A stretch of 64,000 bases of DNA, from contig JALDRB010000013.1 of the NCBI GenBank assembly GCA_031316155.1, positions 1-64,000 on the forward strand, read 5' to 3'. Below the pieces are notes generated by a model. The model ran no database searches. It saw only the letters and a program-made list of their open reading frames with translations, and had not been told where the DNA came from. Position numbers and translations under genes: made by a program. Positions 9,567 to 18,193 of the stretch are shown here, one piece after another. Origin of the DNA: Candidatus Scalindua sp. (GTDB lineage: Bacteria; Planctomycetota; Brocadiia; Brocadiales; Scalinduaceae). Every line of letters starts with the position of its first letter. The stretch's first letter is position 1.

Positions 9567-10385
9567 ATGAAGCTATTACAGGCAATAGAGCTAATAAAAA
9601 CGTATGGTAAAAAAAACGTTGTTAATCACGTCAGTTTTGAAGTTTATGCAGGTCAGATAGCCGGTTTATTGGGTCAAAATGGCGCTGGGAAGAGTACGGC
9701 TTTTTCAATGGTAATTGGCATGATTAAGCCGAACTACGGGAAAGTTTTCTTTCGTGGTGAGGAAATTACAAATTTGCCGATTTATTTACGTGCGAGGATG
9801 GGTATGGGGTACCTTGCCCAGGAACCTTCTATATTCCAACGCATGACAGTTGAGGAAAACATACTGGCAATACTAGAAACTCTCAAGTTCGATTATAGAG
9901 AAAAGAAAAGAAAATTAAATCAACTCTTAGGGGAACTCGGGTTAACGCATTTGTCTAAGAAATATGCTAATACCCTTTCAGGTGGAGAAAGAAGGCGTCT
10001 TGAAATAGCGAGGGTAATGTCGACTTCACCCTCATTGATACTTTTAGATGAACCATTTTCGTTTATTGATCCAATAGCTGTTGCTGAGATTCAGGATATA
10101 GTTTTGACTCTGAAAGATAAAGGTATTGGTATTTTATTAACTGATCATAATGTAAGGGAAGCATTAAGCATAACAGACCATTCATATATTATGAGTGATG
10201 GTTCGATTGTAACAAGCGGGAATACAGAAAAACTCATCAATGATCCCCTAGCAAAGAAATTTTATTTTGGTGAAAAGTTTCTTACTAATGATATCAGAGC
10301 TCCGGAGTCATTCAAATCCTATGTTGGGGATGGAGAAACAGAGGAGTCGATTGGAAGAAAAAAGAAAAGTTTACATAAGTTTTGA
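9567..10385 (+). CDS. lptB: LptB-type ABC transporter ATP-binding protein
   Basis: ATPase of the lipopolysaccharide export ABC transporter, expected to power LptFG on the cytoplasmic face. It has Walker A GQNGAGKS, signature LSGGERRRLEIAR, Walker B LILLDEPF and the switch His in TDHNVREAL, plus the LptB-like GYLAQEPSIFQRMTVEENI. The ATG at 9567 begins family-like sequence; a GTG at 9549 overlapping the lepB stop is an alternative. About 30 extra C-terminal residues follow the usual end. Its presence implies a diderm envelope. The permease genes are not in this window. Confidence 0.88.
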   Translation: MKLLQAIELIKTYGKKNVVNHVSFEVYAGQIAGLLGQNGAGKSTAFSMVIGMIKPNYGKVFFRGEEITNLPIYLRARMGMGYLAQEPSIFQRMTVEENILAILETLKFDYREKKRKLNQLLGELGLTHLSKKYANTLSGGERRRLEIARVMSTSPSLILLDEPFSFIDPIAVAEIQDIVLTLKDKGIGILLTDHNVREALSITDHSYIMSDGSIVTSGNTEKLINDPLAKKFYFGEKFLTNDIRAPESFKSYVGDGETEESIGRKKKSLHKF

Positions 10386-10396
10386 TTTGAGAAGTT

Positions 10397-10618
10397 ATGA
10401 TAATTCCTGAATTGGGAAAATTATTAATTTTTCTTGGTATTTTGTTAGTTGTTATCGGGCTTATTGTTATTATGGGAAATAATTTTCCTTTCCTTGGTAA
10501 GTTGCCTGGCGACATAATTGTAGAAAAAAAAGGCTTCGTCTTTTATTTCCCTGTAGTGACATGCATCATGGTTAGCATTATTCTCTCTGTCATTTTCTGG
10601 CTGTTTGGCAGGAGATAA
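10397..10618 (+). CDS. DUF2905 family small membrane protein
   Basis: A 73-residue protein with two hydrophobic helices (about residues 8-28 and 48-68) separated by the family-typical polar stretch KLPGDIIVEKKGFVFYFP. The function of the DUF2905 family is not known. It begins 11 bases after lptB and is the last gene before a rho-independent terminator, so it probably belongs to the lepA-lepB-lptB transcript. Confidence 0.8.
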   Translation: MIIPELGKLLIFLGILLVVIGLIVIMGNNFPFLGKLPGDIIVEKKGFVFYFPVVTCIMVSIILSVIFWLFGRR

Positions 10619-10676
10619 ATGAACCTGTGGTTATCTTCCAGTTTTAACCAATGTTCAGAAAAACCATACGGTAACT

Positions 10677-10712
10677 CCCGGCTATTCTTACACGGATTTT
10701 TCCGGGTTTTTT
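10677..10712 (+). terminator. Rho-independent terminator after the lptB/DUF2905 genes
   Basis: CCCGG (10677-10681) pairs with CCGGG (10702-10706) and is followed directly by six T residues (10707-10712). It stands 60 bases past the DUF2905 stop, before a convergent gene. Confidence 0.6.
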
Positions 10713-10770
10713 GAAAATCCAGGCAAATAAAAAGCAAAATAAATGTTTCCCTGTATGGATGAACAACTTT

Positions 10771-11706
10771 TCAGTGAGAAGATGGCTTCAAAAGGTAAAT
10801 GTCAACGATGGTTACGATCATCAAAAAAATACTTATCGAACCATTAACGGTAAAGAATGCCATATTGATATTTGACAAATCGTGTGGCTTGATAAGGGAG
10901 TGTTCATAAAAAAGCATTAATCCTACAAAACAAACGGCTATAAGGTAAATGATACCAAGGTCTGTAAAGAAAACAAAAGAGAAAAGAACAATCAGCATAA
11001 AAAAGTGCAATAAGACGGCAATTTTTAGTGCAGTTTTAATTCCCATCTTTTGAGGTATGGAATGCAGTTTTGTTTTGATATCGTGCTGTACATCCTGGCA
11101 TGCATAAATGATATCAAATCCGGTTGTCCATAATAAAACCCCAAGAGCTAAAATAAAGGGGGCAATGTTAAATTTTCCTCTTATCCCAACCCAGGCTCCA
11201 ATTGGAGATAAGGCTAACGATAACCCCAGTACAACATGCGACAAATTTGTAAATCTTTTAGTATACGAATACCCAAATATAATCATGAGGGCTAGTGGTG
11301 AGATGAGTAGTGAAAGGTTGTTTAAGCCTGCAGCACAAACAACAAACAGCGCACTGCATATGAGGGTAAAAATCCAAAGAGTTGGTCTTCCGATAAATTT
11401 TTGTAAATGAATTCGATAGGCTGTTCTCGGATTCTGAATATCGTATTTTGCGTCGACAAGTCTGTTAAATGACATTGCGCAACTACGTGCCATGATCAAC
11501 GCAGTAAAGATCAGGATAAGTTGACGTAATGGAGGTAAACCATCAGCAGCCAGAAAGGCACTCATAATGGCAAATGGCAGTGAAAATACCGTATGTGAAA
11601 ACTTGATTAATGTTAAAATTGACCATAATTTTGACAAGAAACTTAGTTTCGGGCTTTGGGTATTATTTATGTCATCTGAAGGTATAGGCCTGCTTTTCAT
11701 CTTCAT
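10771..11706 (-). CDS. ubiA: UbiA-family prenyltransferase (MqnP-like)
   Basis: An integral membrane aromatic prenyltransferase with about eight hydrophobic helices. The first Mg-diphosphate motif reads NRLVDAKYD followed by NPRTA, and the second reads YACQDVQHD. This NRxxDxxxD form is the one seen in the 4-hydroxybenzoate-polyprenyltransferase-like proteins associated with the futalosine menaquinone route (MqnP), rather than classical UbiA (NDxxDxxxD). It would attach a polyprenyl tail to a quinone precursor. No other quinone gene lies nearby, so the substrate is inferred. It stands alone, convergent with lptB. Confidence 0.8.
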   Translation of the reverse strand: MKMKSRPIPSDDINNTQSPKLSFLSKLWSILTLIKFSHTVFSLPFAIMSAFLAADGLPPLRQLILIFTALIMARSCAMSFNRLVDAKYDIQNPRTAYRIHLQKFIGRPTLWIFTLICSALFVVCAAGLNNLSLLISPLALMIIFGYSYTKRFTNLSHVVLGLSLALSPIGAWVGIRGKFNIAPFILALGVLLWTTGFDIIYACQDVQHDIKTKLHSIPQKMGIKTALKIAVLLHFFMLIVLFSFVFFTDLGIIYLIAVCFVGLMLFYEHSLIKPHDLSNINMAFFTVNGSISIFLMIVTIVDIYLLKPSSH

Positions 11707-12076
11707 GGTGAAATATAGAAAGAAGTTTTATAGAAAGAAAATATTTAACATATCATTTTTTTTCATAATACCATGTAATTTTGTGTTTACCAATTTTTTT
11801 AACATTAATTTTCTTTTATCGATGCCATTATGACAGAAAAAAAAGGAACTGTAAATTTGAAAGACAAAGGAACAGGATAGGGAAGGTTTTTGATAACATC
11901 ATAAACTATTTAATTCAAGTTAGTTATGAAGAATAACACACTTCGGTTTTTAAATAATTGTGTATTGGTATCCTTTTTGCTCAGTTTTTAGTTGATAATA
12001 TACATCTTTGACCTGGGAAAAATCTTGACTGAATACATTAACCGGGGAAGATGAACTGTTTTCTGCATAATGTGTT
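11707..12076. other. Intergenic region between divergent genes
   Basis: This 370-base AT-rich gap separates the minus-strand prenyltransferase gene from the plus-strand receiver gene and must hold both promoters. I could not pick a convincing -35/-10 pair. No RNA gene or repeat was recognised. Confidence 0.5.
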
Positions 12077-12481
12077 ATGATGACACTGTTACGCCATCTT
12101 AGGGAAGATTACAGCATTTTAATAACTGATGATGACGAGAGCTGCAGATCTTGCTTAAAGGATATTTTTGAACCAGAGGGTTATGTAACCTATTTAGCAA
12201 GCTGTGGAAGAGAAGCGGTTGAAATAGCTAAGCAGAAATTTCTGCATCTGTTAATCTTAGACGTACATCTTCCTGATTTTAGCGGTTTCGATACTTTTGA
12301 GTTTATCAAGGAAGAGAAGAAATTTCTAATGCCTTGCATCTTCGTTACCGCTGATACTTCTAAGGAGTTGAAGATGGGGGCGATAGCGGCCAATGCGTAC
12401 ACATTAATTTCCAAACCTATTAACAAGGAGATGATAAAGTATGCAGTTGAGCAGTCATTAGAAAAGTTTTATTGGAAATAG
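12077..12481 (+). CDS. Single-domain response regulator (receiver only)
   Basis: A CheY-like receiver domain fills the whole 134-residue protein, with no output domain. Acidic pocket residues are at TDDD (18-20), the phosphoacceptor is Asp62 in LILDVHLPD, the conserved Thr is at 91 (VTAD) and the conserved Lys at 113 (SKPI). It would relay phosphate from a histidine kinase by protein-protein contact. No kinase is encoded nearby. It ends only 45 bases before groES on the same strand, so it may be cotranscribed with the chaperonin genes. Confidence 0.88.
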   Translation: MMTLLRHLREDYSILITDDDESCRSCLKDIFEPEGYVTYLASCGREAVEIAKQKFLHLLILDVHLPDFSGFDTFEFIKEEKKFLMPCIFVTADTSKELKMGAIAANAYTLISKPINKEMIKYAVEQSLEKFYWK

Positions 12482-12526
12482 TTCACTGGAGATAATTTTT
12501 TCTAGAAAGGAAGGCAAAGCTTAACA

Positions 12527-12814
12527 ATGAAGACAAAACCAATTGGAGAAAAGATATTAATTAAGAGATCTGAGTCTGCAAAGAAAACTGCGGGAGGAAT
12601 CGTTTTACCAGATTCCGCGAAAGAGAAGCCAAAAGAAGGCACCGTTATTGCTTTAGGTGATGGAAAACTTCTTGACAACGGACAAAGGTCAAAGTTTCAG
12701 GTCAAGAAAGGGGATAATGTAGTTTTTTCTTCTTATGCAGGTACTGAAATAACCATTGATGATGTTGAATATCTTTTAATGAGTGAGGATGATATTCTTG
12801 CCATAATAGAGTAG
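12527..12814 (+). CDS. groES: Co-chaperonin GroES
   Basis: The 10-kDa heptameric lid of the GroEL chaperonin. Typical features are the N-terminal KPIGEKILIKR, the mobile loop (ESAKKTAGGIVLPDSAKEKP) and the roof segment GDNVVFSSYAGTEI, with the usual length of 95 residues. A GAAAGGAAGG stretch upstream supplies the ribosome site. No CIRCE inverted repeat was seen upstream, so HrcA control is not supported here. groEL follows after 52 bases. Confidence 0.95.
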   Translation: MKTKPIGEKILIKRSESAKKTAGGIVLPDSAKEKPKEGTVIALGDGKLLDNGQRSKFQVKKGDNVVFSSYAGTEITIDDVEYLLMSEDDILAIIE

Positions 12815-12866
12815 CAAAAAATTGTATTTGTAAGTTATTTATTAACAGTGGTGTGGGAGGAGAAAA

Positions 12867-14462
12867 ATGGCTGCTAAGCAGGTTATTTATGGCCAAAGAG
12901 CTGGAGAGGCCATAAAGGTAGGTATTAGTAAGTTAGCTGATGCCGTCAGAGTAACAATGGGACCGAGCGGGAGAAATGTAATTATTCAAAAAAGCTTTGG
13001 TTCTCCAACGATAACAAATGATGGTGTAACGGTCGCTAAGGAAATTGAATTTGAAGATGCCTACGAGGATATGGGTGCAAAGATGGTAAGAGAAGTTGCT
13101 TCAAAGACAAGCGATACATCAGGTGATGGTACGACTACGGCCACATTATTATCAGAGGCTATTTACAGAGAGGGTTTAAAGTGTTGTGTGTCCGGAGCCA
13201 ATCCTGTTGCTGTAAAATGTGGAATTGATAATGCCGTAAAAGCTATCGTTGCAGAACTTGGTACAATGAGTATCTCTGTGAGCGGTGAAAAAGAGATAAA
13301 ACAGGTAGGTACGATTGCGGCCAAAAATGATCCTGAAATTGGAGAACAGATATCAAATGCTATGAAACGGGCTGGAAAGGATGGTGTTATAGCGGTTGAA
13401 GAAGGGAAGGGCCTGAAAACAACGGTTGAATTAGTGGAAGGAATGCAATTTGACAAAGGCTTCCTTTCCCCTTACTTTGTAACTGATGTTGAAAAATTAG
13501 AAGTAGTTTATGAAGATCCGTACATACTTCTCCATGAAAAAAAAATATCAACGATAAAAGATCTGGTTCCTTTACTTGAAAAGATTTCTGAAACAGGAAA
13601 ATCATTGATTATTATTGCAGAGGACATTGAAGGGGAAGCCCTTACAACTCTTGTAGTGAATAAAATTCGAGGTACTTTAAAGTGTGCGGCAGTTAAGAGC
13701 CCCGAATTTGGCGATAGGCGAAAAGCTATGCTCGAAGATATTGCTGTACTGACAGGGGGGACTGCACTTTTCGAAGACCTGGGGATTGAATTGAGCAGCG
13801 TGAAACTTTCTGATTTGGGAAGAGCTAAAAAGGTTGTTGTCGGCAGGGAAACTACGATGATTATTGATGGTGGTGGTTCAAAGAAGTCCATCCAAGGTAG
13901 AATCGAACTGATCAGGAATGAGATTGAGAGCACTACATCAGATTATGACAAAGAGAAACTGCAGGGGAGGCTGGCTAAACTTGCAGGTGGGATAGCAAAG
14001 ATTAATGTGGGTGCTGCAACAGAAGCGGAGATGAAAGAGAAAAAAGCACGAATAGAGGATGCCATGCACGCAACAAGGGCCGCTGTTGAAGAAGGAGTTT
14101 TGCCGGGGGGTGGTGTTGCTTTGTTGAGAGCAACGAAGGTATTGGAAAAAATGGCTTCGAAAGATGATGATGAAAAGGTTGGTATAAATATTATCAGAAA
14201 AGCACTCGAGATTCCACTTGAGCAGATTGCAGCAAATGCGGGTTACAACGGAAAATTAGTTGTCCAGAAAGTAAAAGAATTACAAGGGAATTCTGGGTTT
14301 GATGCTGCCAGAGGGGAGTATACGGATTTGGTTAAAGCCGGTATAATTGATCCCACGAAAGTTGTGAGAACGTCTCTTCAAAATGCAGCAAGTATCGCGG
14401 GGTTGCTATTAACTACTGACGCTATCGTCAGTGAAATACCCGAAGAAAAAGAAGCTAAATAA
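12867..14462 (+). CDS. groEL: Chaperonin GroEL
   Basis: The 60-kDa tetradecameric folding chaperonin. It has the ATP-binding TMGPSGRNV and [11 protein letters not shown] with its catalytic Asp, and the C-terminal [19 protein letters not shown]. The apical-domain motif usually written PGFGDRRK reads SPEFGDRRK here. The protein ends in EIPEEKEAK and lacks the Gly-Met-rich tail of the E. coli protein. A strong GGAGG lies before the ATG, and a strong terminator follows at 14511. It forms an operon with groES. Confidence 0.96.
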   Translation: MAAKQVIYGQRAGEAIKVGISKLADAVRVTMGPSGRNVIIQKSFGSPTITNDGVTVAKEIEFEDAYEDMGAKMVREVASKTSDTSGDGTTTATLLSEAIYREGLKCCVSGANPVAVKCGIDNAVKAIVAELGTMSISVSGEKEIKQVGTIAAKNDPEIGEQISNAMKRAGKDGVIAVEEGKGLKTTVELVEGMQFDKGFLSPYFVTDVEKLEVVYEDPYILLHEKKISTIKDLVPLLEKISETGKSLIIIAEDIEGEALTTLVVNKIRGTLKCAAVKSPEFGDRRKAMLEDIAVLTGGTALFEDLGIELSSVKLSDLGRAKKVVVGRETTMIIDGGGSKKSIQGRIELIRNEIESTTSDYDKEKLQGRLAKLAGGIAKINVGAATEAEMKEKKARIEDAMHATRAAVEEGVLPGGGVALLRATKVLEKMASKDDDEKVGINIIRKALEIPLEQIAANAGYNGKLVVQKVKELQGNSGFDAARGEYTDLVKAGIIDPTKVVRTSLQNAASIAGLLLTTDAIVSEIPEEKEAK

Positions 14463-14510
14463 AAGAATAAAGAAGGATTTTATACAGATTATAAGTAAGA
14501 TATAAAGAGC

Positions 14511-14544
14511 AAATGCCATCCTTATCACGGATGGCATTTTTTTT
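14511..14544 (+). terminator. Rho-independent terminator after groEL
   Basis: AAATGCCATCC (14511-14521) pairs perfectly with GGATGGCATTT (14529-14539) around a seven-base loop. The T run extends from within the 3' arm to 14544. This is one of the clearest terminators in the window. Confidence 0.92.
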
Positions 14545-14773
14545 ATAACCTTTATGCTGAAAATAAATCGTAGTTACTGTATATACTTGGAACTGCAGTA
14601 GGTTGTATTATGAGTGAGAAGAATTTTATTTCAATTGTATAGAGGGATTTTCATTTTAAACATATTGAAAACAGTATGTTATGTTAAATAGTTTTCCGGC
14701 AATAAACGAGGATAAGTTGGCAGAGATGCTTGAGGAAATACAATAATTGTTAAAACGGAGGTAGGGTGATAAA

Positions 14774-16222
14774 ATGCCAAAAAGGGGAAAAATGGATACG
14801 TATCAAAGTCCGCTGTCTGCGAGATATGCAAGTAAGGAAATGAGTTATAACTTTTCAGATAATCTGAAGTATAGTACCTGGAGGAAACTATGGATTGCGC
14901 TAGCTAAAACTCAGCGAACTCTTGGGATTAAGGCTATTACGAAAAAACAGATTGATGAAATGGTGAAATACCAAAACGACATAAACTTTTCAAATGTTAT
15001 GAAACATGAACTTAGAGTTAAGCACGATGTGATGGCACATGTTCACGCTTTTGGAGATCAGTGCCCGAGTGCAAAACCCATAATCCATTTAGGAGCTACC
15101 AGCGCATTTGTTCAGGACAATACAGACCTCATACTGATAAAAAACGGTTTGAATATTTTGTTAAAAAAGATGGTAAATATTATAGAAGCGCTCGCATTTT
15201 TTGCGAAAAGAAACAGAGACATCATAACTTTAGGTTTTACCCATTACCAGCCAGCCCAACTTACCACAGTTGGAAAAAGGGCATGTTTGTGGTTACAAGA
15301 TTTCATTATTGATCTTGAGGATATTGAATATAGGATTAATAATTTGAGATTCAGAGGGGCGAAAGGTACTATCGGAACACAAAACAGTTTCATGGCCCTT
15401 TTTGGTAATGACGAAGAAAAGGTAAAACTTCTGGATAGGGAAATTGCAAAAGAAATGGGTTTTAATAAAACTTTCCCGATTACGGGTCAGATATATCCCC
15501 GGAAAACTGATAGCCAAATTTCAGACGTTTTATCAGGAATTGCTCAATCTGCACACAAGTTTGCAAATGATATTAGATTACTACAAAATTTAAGAGAAAT
15601 AGAAGAGCCTTTTGGTAAAAAACAGATAGGTTCTTCGGCCATGCCGTATAAGAGAAACCCGATGCGTTGTGAGAGGATCACTTCATTGGCTCGCTACGTA
15701 ATTTGTAATGGAATGAATTCTGACTTTACAAGCGGATATCAATGGTTGGAAAGAACCCTCGATGATTCAGCAAACAGACGATTGGTGATACCTGAGACTT
15801 TTCTTGCAACTGATGCAATTTTGAACATTGTACTCGGTGTTGTTAAGGGTTTAGTGGTCTATCCAAAGGTGATCGGACGACACGTTGACCAGGAATTACC
15901 ATTTATGGCTTCAGAAAATATTTTAATGGAAACTGTTAAGGCAGGTGGTGACCGGCAGAAGATTCATGAAAAGATTCGTAAATACTCTATGGAAGCTGCA
16001 ACTCTTGTAAAAGAAATGGGTACTGATAACGATCTGTTAGAGAGGATTCAAAAAGATAGTGATTTTGCCACAATAAGAGATAAAATATCAAACATCCTGA
16101 ATCCAAAGAATTTTATTGGCAGGGCACCAAAACAGGTCGATGAATTTATTGCAACTGTTGTCAGACCGATACTGAAGAGATACAAACAGCTTCTTGGTAT
16201 TCGGGCAGACTTTAAAGTATAA
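14774..16222 (+). CDS. purB: Adenylosuccinate lyase
   Basis: A fumarase/aspartase-superfamily enzyme that acts twice in purine synthesis, cleaving SAICAR and adenylosuccinate with release of fumarate. The superfamily signature is seen as GSSAMPYKRNPMR. Other blocks are HLGATSAFVQDNTD, THYQPAQLTTVGKR and TLDDSANRR. The sequence and 482-residue length resemble the longer (animal-type) ADSL subgroup rather than the short Bacillus form. GGAGG precedes the ATG by about 12 bases. thiE follows after 14 bases and hisI after that, so the three likely form an operon. Confidence 0.93.
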   Translation: MPKRGKMDTYQSPLSARYASKEMSYNFSDNLKYSTWRKLWIALAKTQRTLGIKAITKKQIDEMVKYQNDINFSNVMKHELRVKHDVMAHVHAFGDQCPSAKPIIHLGATSAFVQDNTDLILIKNGLNILLKKMVNIIEALAFFAKRNRDIITLGFTHYQPAQLTTVGKRACLWLQDFIIDLEDIEYRINNLRFRGAKGTIGTQNSFMALFGNDEEKVKLLDREIAKEMGFNKTFPITGQIYPRKTDSQISDVLSGIAQSAHKFANDIRLLQNLREIEEPFGKKQIGSSAMPYKRNPMRCERITSLARYVICNGMNSDFTSGYQWLERTLDDSANRRLVIPETFLATDAILNIVLGVVKGLVVYPKVIGRHVDQELPFMASENILMETVKAGGDRQKIHEKIRKYSMEAATLVKEMGTDNDLLERIQKDSDFATIRDKISNILNPKNFIGRAPKQVDEFIATVVRPILKRYKQLLGIRADFKV

Positions 16223-16236
16223 GAAATAGGAAAACT

Positions 16237-16881
16237 ATGCATAAGTATGATTTTACCTTGATAACAGATAGGAAAATCTGTGAAAACGATTTTTTTATGA
16301 CCATTGAACAAGCAATTGAAGGAGGAGTTGGAACCGTTCAATTGAGAGAAAAGGATTTAAGTACTAAAGATTTATATTGGTTAGCAAAAAAACTTCGTGA
16401 GATGACTAGAGATCTGGGTGTTAACCTGGTAATCAACGACAGGGTAGATATAGCAATGGCAATTGATGCAGAAGGTATTCATTTAGGATGGCAATCTTTG
16501 AGTGTGAATGTTGTACGAAAAATGGTTGGAAAGGAAAAATTAATAGGATATTCCGCACACAGCCTGGAAGATGTGAAAAAAGCACTTGTTGAAGGTGTAG
16601 ATTATGTTAGTATTAGCCCTGTCTTTTCTGCTTTAAGTAAGAATCAATTCATAAAACCACTAGGTGTGATTGAAATAAGAAAAATAAAGGAACAGGTGAA
16701 GATTCCAGTTATTGCCTTGGGAGGTATTAACGAATTTAATGTTAAAGAAGTTATGAAAAATGGAGCCGACGGTATAGCCGTTATCTCCGCTATTTTTCTT
16801 TCAAAAAACCCGAAACAAACTGCGTGTAAGATTTTTAATAAAATAAAAAACGTAAGACATTATCAGGAGATAGAATTTTAA
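16237..16881 (+). CDS. thiE: Thiamine-phosphate synthase family protein (ThiE/TenI)
   Basis: A TIM-barrel enzyme expected to join the thiazole and pyrimidine moieties into thiamine phosphate. The family blocks VQLREKDLS, LVINDRVDIA, YSAHSLEDV and VIALGGI are present. Two positions depart from typical ThiE: the usual HLGQ reads HLGW, and the GPxFxTxTK loop reads SPVFSALSK. These leave open a TenI-like role instead of synthesis. It lies between purB and hisI with short gaps. Confidence 0.75.
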   Translation: MHKYDFTLITDRKICENDFFMTIEQAIEGGVGTVQLREKDLSTKDLYWLAKKLREMTRDLGVNLVINDRVDIAMAIDAEGIHLGWQSLSVNVVRKMVGKEKLIGYSAHSLEDVKKALVEGVDYVSISPVFSALSKNQFIKPLGVIEIRKIKEQVKIPVIALGGINEFNVKEVMKNGADGIAVISAIFLSKNPKQTACKIFNKIKNVRHYQEIEF

Positions 16882-16893
16882 TTGGGAGAGGGT

Positions 16894-17274
16894 ATGCAGT
16901 TACAAAATAACTTAAAATTTAATGATAAAGGTCTGATTCCGGTCGTTATTGTTGATATTGTTGATAATCAAGTGTTAACATTATGTTATATGAATCTGGA
17001 TGCCCTTGAGAAAACGATTGAAACGGGTAAGATACATGTCTTTCGACGTTCAAAAAATAGATTGATGCTTAAAGGTGAGACTTCCGGGCATATGCAATTC
17101 GTCAAGGAGATATATTTTGATTGTGAAGGAAATTCCCTTGTTATAAAGGTTGAACAAAAAGTGGCAGCATGTCACGAAGGGTACAAATCATGTTATTTCA
17201 GAAAATACAATCAAAAGACCGATAAAGTTGAAATAGCAGAAAAAAAGATTTTTGATCCGAAGTCAGTATATTAA
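16894..17274 (+). CDS. hisI: Phosphoribosyl-AMP cyclohydrolase
   Basis: Opens the adenine ring of PR-AMP in histidine synthesis, a Zn/Mg enzyme. Recognisable blocks are LCYMNLDALEKTI, HVFRRSKNRLMLKGETSGH, the metal-binding DCEGN (usually DCDxD) and ACHEGYKSCYFRK with its zinc cysteines. Only the cyclohydrolase domain is present; there is no HisE part. The ATG at 16894 is chosen with GGGAG five bases upstream; a TTG at 16882, right after the thiE stop, is the alternative. Confidence 0.9.
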   Translation: MQLQNNLKFNDKGLIPVVIVDIVDNQVLTLCYMNLDALEKTIETGKIHVFRRSKNRLMLKGETSGHMQFVKEIYFDCEGNSLVIKVEQKVAACHEGYKSCYFRKYNQKTDKVEIAEKKIFDPKSVY

Positions 17275-17323
17275 GCTTCCAGTCTTATGAATTCAAATAG
17301 CCAGAAATAAACCAGAAATATAC

Positions 17324-17352
17324 TTGAAAAGGATATTGTTAAGTGTTATATT
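17324..17352 (+). promoter_or_regulatory. Sigma70-type promoter for the OmpA-like lipoprotein gene
   Basis: TTGAAA (17324-17329) and TATATT (17347-17352) are spaced by 17 bases, close to consensus. It lies in the gap after hisI and would give a short leader before the gene starting near 17397. Confidence 0.55.
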
Positions 17353-17396
17353 TATCTATCGGTAATACGTAAAGGTTACTGGAAGTAGTTAAAAAC

Positions 17397-18062
17397 TTGG
17401 AAAGAGTGTTGAAGTCAGTCGGCCCTGTTTTTTTTTATTTGCTGTTCGTGAGTTTCATGTCTGGGTGTTCCGAGCTTGAAGAGCTTCGGATAGCAAATCG
17501 CCGACAAGCGGTTACTATCCGTGATCAGTTGAACGAAATTGGTTTGTTAACTGGCAGGTTAGACCCAAACAGGAAGATCAGTGAGGCTAATAATAGCAGT
17601 GTTCAGCTTGAGACCAATACAAGCTTACGTTTTGAATTAGAAAGGCTTGCACAATCTATTGGAGGTGGTTCGGTAGTAAGAGAAACCGAGGAAGGGCTGG
17701 TTATTCAACTGCCGGAAACATTACTCTTTGATGCAGGGAGTTTTTCATTAAAAACGAGAGATGATAATGTCGCCTTGAGTCAAATTGCAAATCATCTGAG
17801 AGTAAAAGCATCTCTGTTCATGGGGATAGGTATTCATGCAGTAATTGATCCAATGGTGAAAACGAATCATACATGGGGATCAAATCACCACTTTTCTGCG
17901 GGAAGAGGGCTAAGCATCTTTGATTACCTTGTAAAGAAGGAAGGCATCGATCCTCAAAGAATGTATGTTGCTGCATATGGTTCTGCAAAGTTGCTTTTAT
18001 TACGTTCATCAACTAATGAAGAGGAGCAAAATGGTAGGGTAGATTTTTTTATCTTTCAATAA
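17397..18062 (+). CDS. OmpA/MotB-domain lipoprotein
   Basis: An N-terminal hydrophobic stretch ends in a lipobox-like SFMSGCSE (Cys about residue 24). A helical linker follows, then a C-terminal OmpA-like domain (about residues 90-221) with LLFDAGSFSL, FSAGRGLSIFDYLVKKEG, RMYVAAYGSA and NGRVDFFI. It would anchor in a lipid layer and bind peptidoglycan or a similar wall polymer. The frame begins at TTG 17397; GTG 17406 and TTG 17409 are alternatives, and none has a clear ribosome site. It has its own putative promoter. Confidence 0.75.
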   Translation: MERVLKSVGPVFFYLLFVSFMSGCSELEELRIANRRQAVTIRDQLNEIGLLTGRLDPNRKISEANNSSVQLETNTSLRFELERLAQSIGGGSVVRETEEGLVIQLPETLLFDAGSFSLKTRDDNVALSQIANHLRVKASLFMGIGIHAVIDPMVKTNHTWGSNHHFSAGRGLSIFDYLVKKEGIDPQRMYVAAYGSAKLLLLRSSTNEEEQNGRVDFFIFQ

Positions 18063-18193
18063 ATGAAAAGAATCCTGGTTTATTAAGTTTTGGTTTTTTT
18101 GTTTGATTAAAAAGTTTTTTTACATGGCTTGAAACCTTTTTAAAGGGTGGAAAATGTGTAAAGATAAAGATTATAGGATTGAAGTTCGGAAGT

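Noticed and set aside
11567..11833. 88-codon plus-strand frame over the start of the prenyltransferase
   Set aside because: It largely overlaps the antisense of a real gene and has low-complexity Phe/Ile content.
12481..12527. CIRCE-type operator before groES
   Set aside because: No TTAGCACTC/GAGTGCTAA inverted repeat is present in the gap or shortly upstream.
14681..14746. 21-residue frame between groEL and purB
   Set aside because: No ribosome site and no known family; composition alone is not enough.
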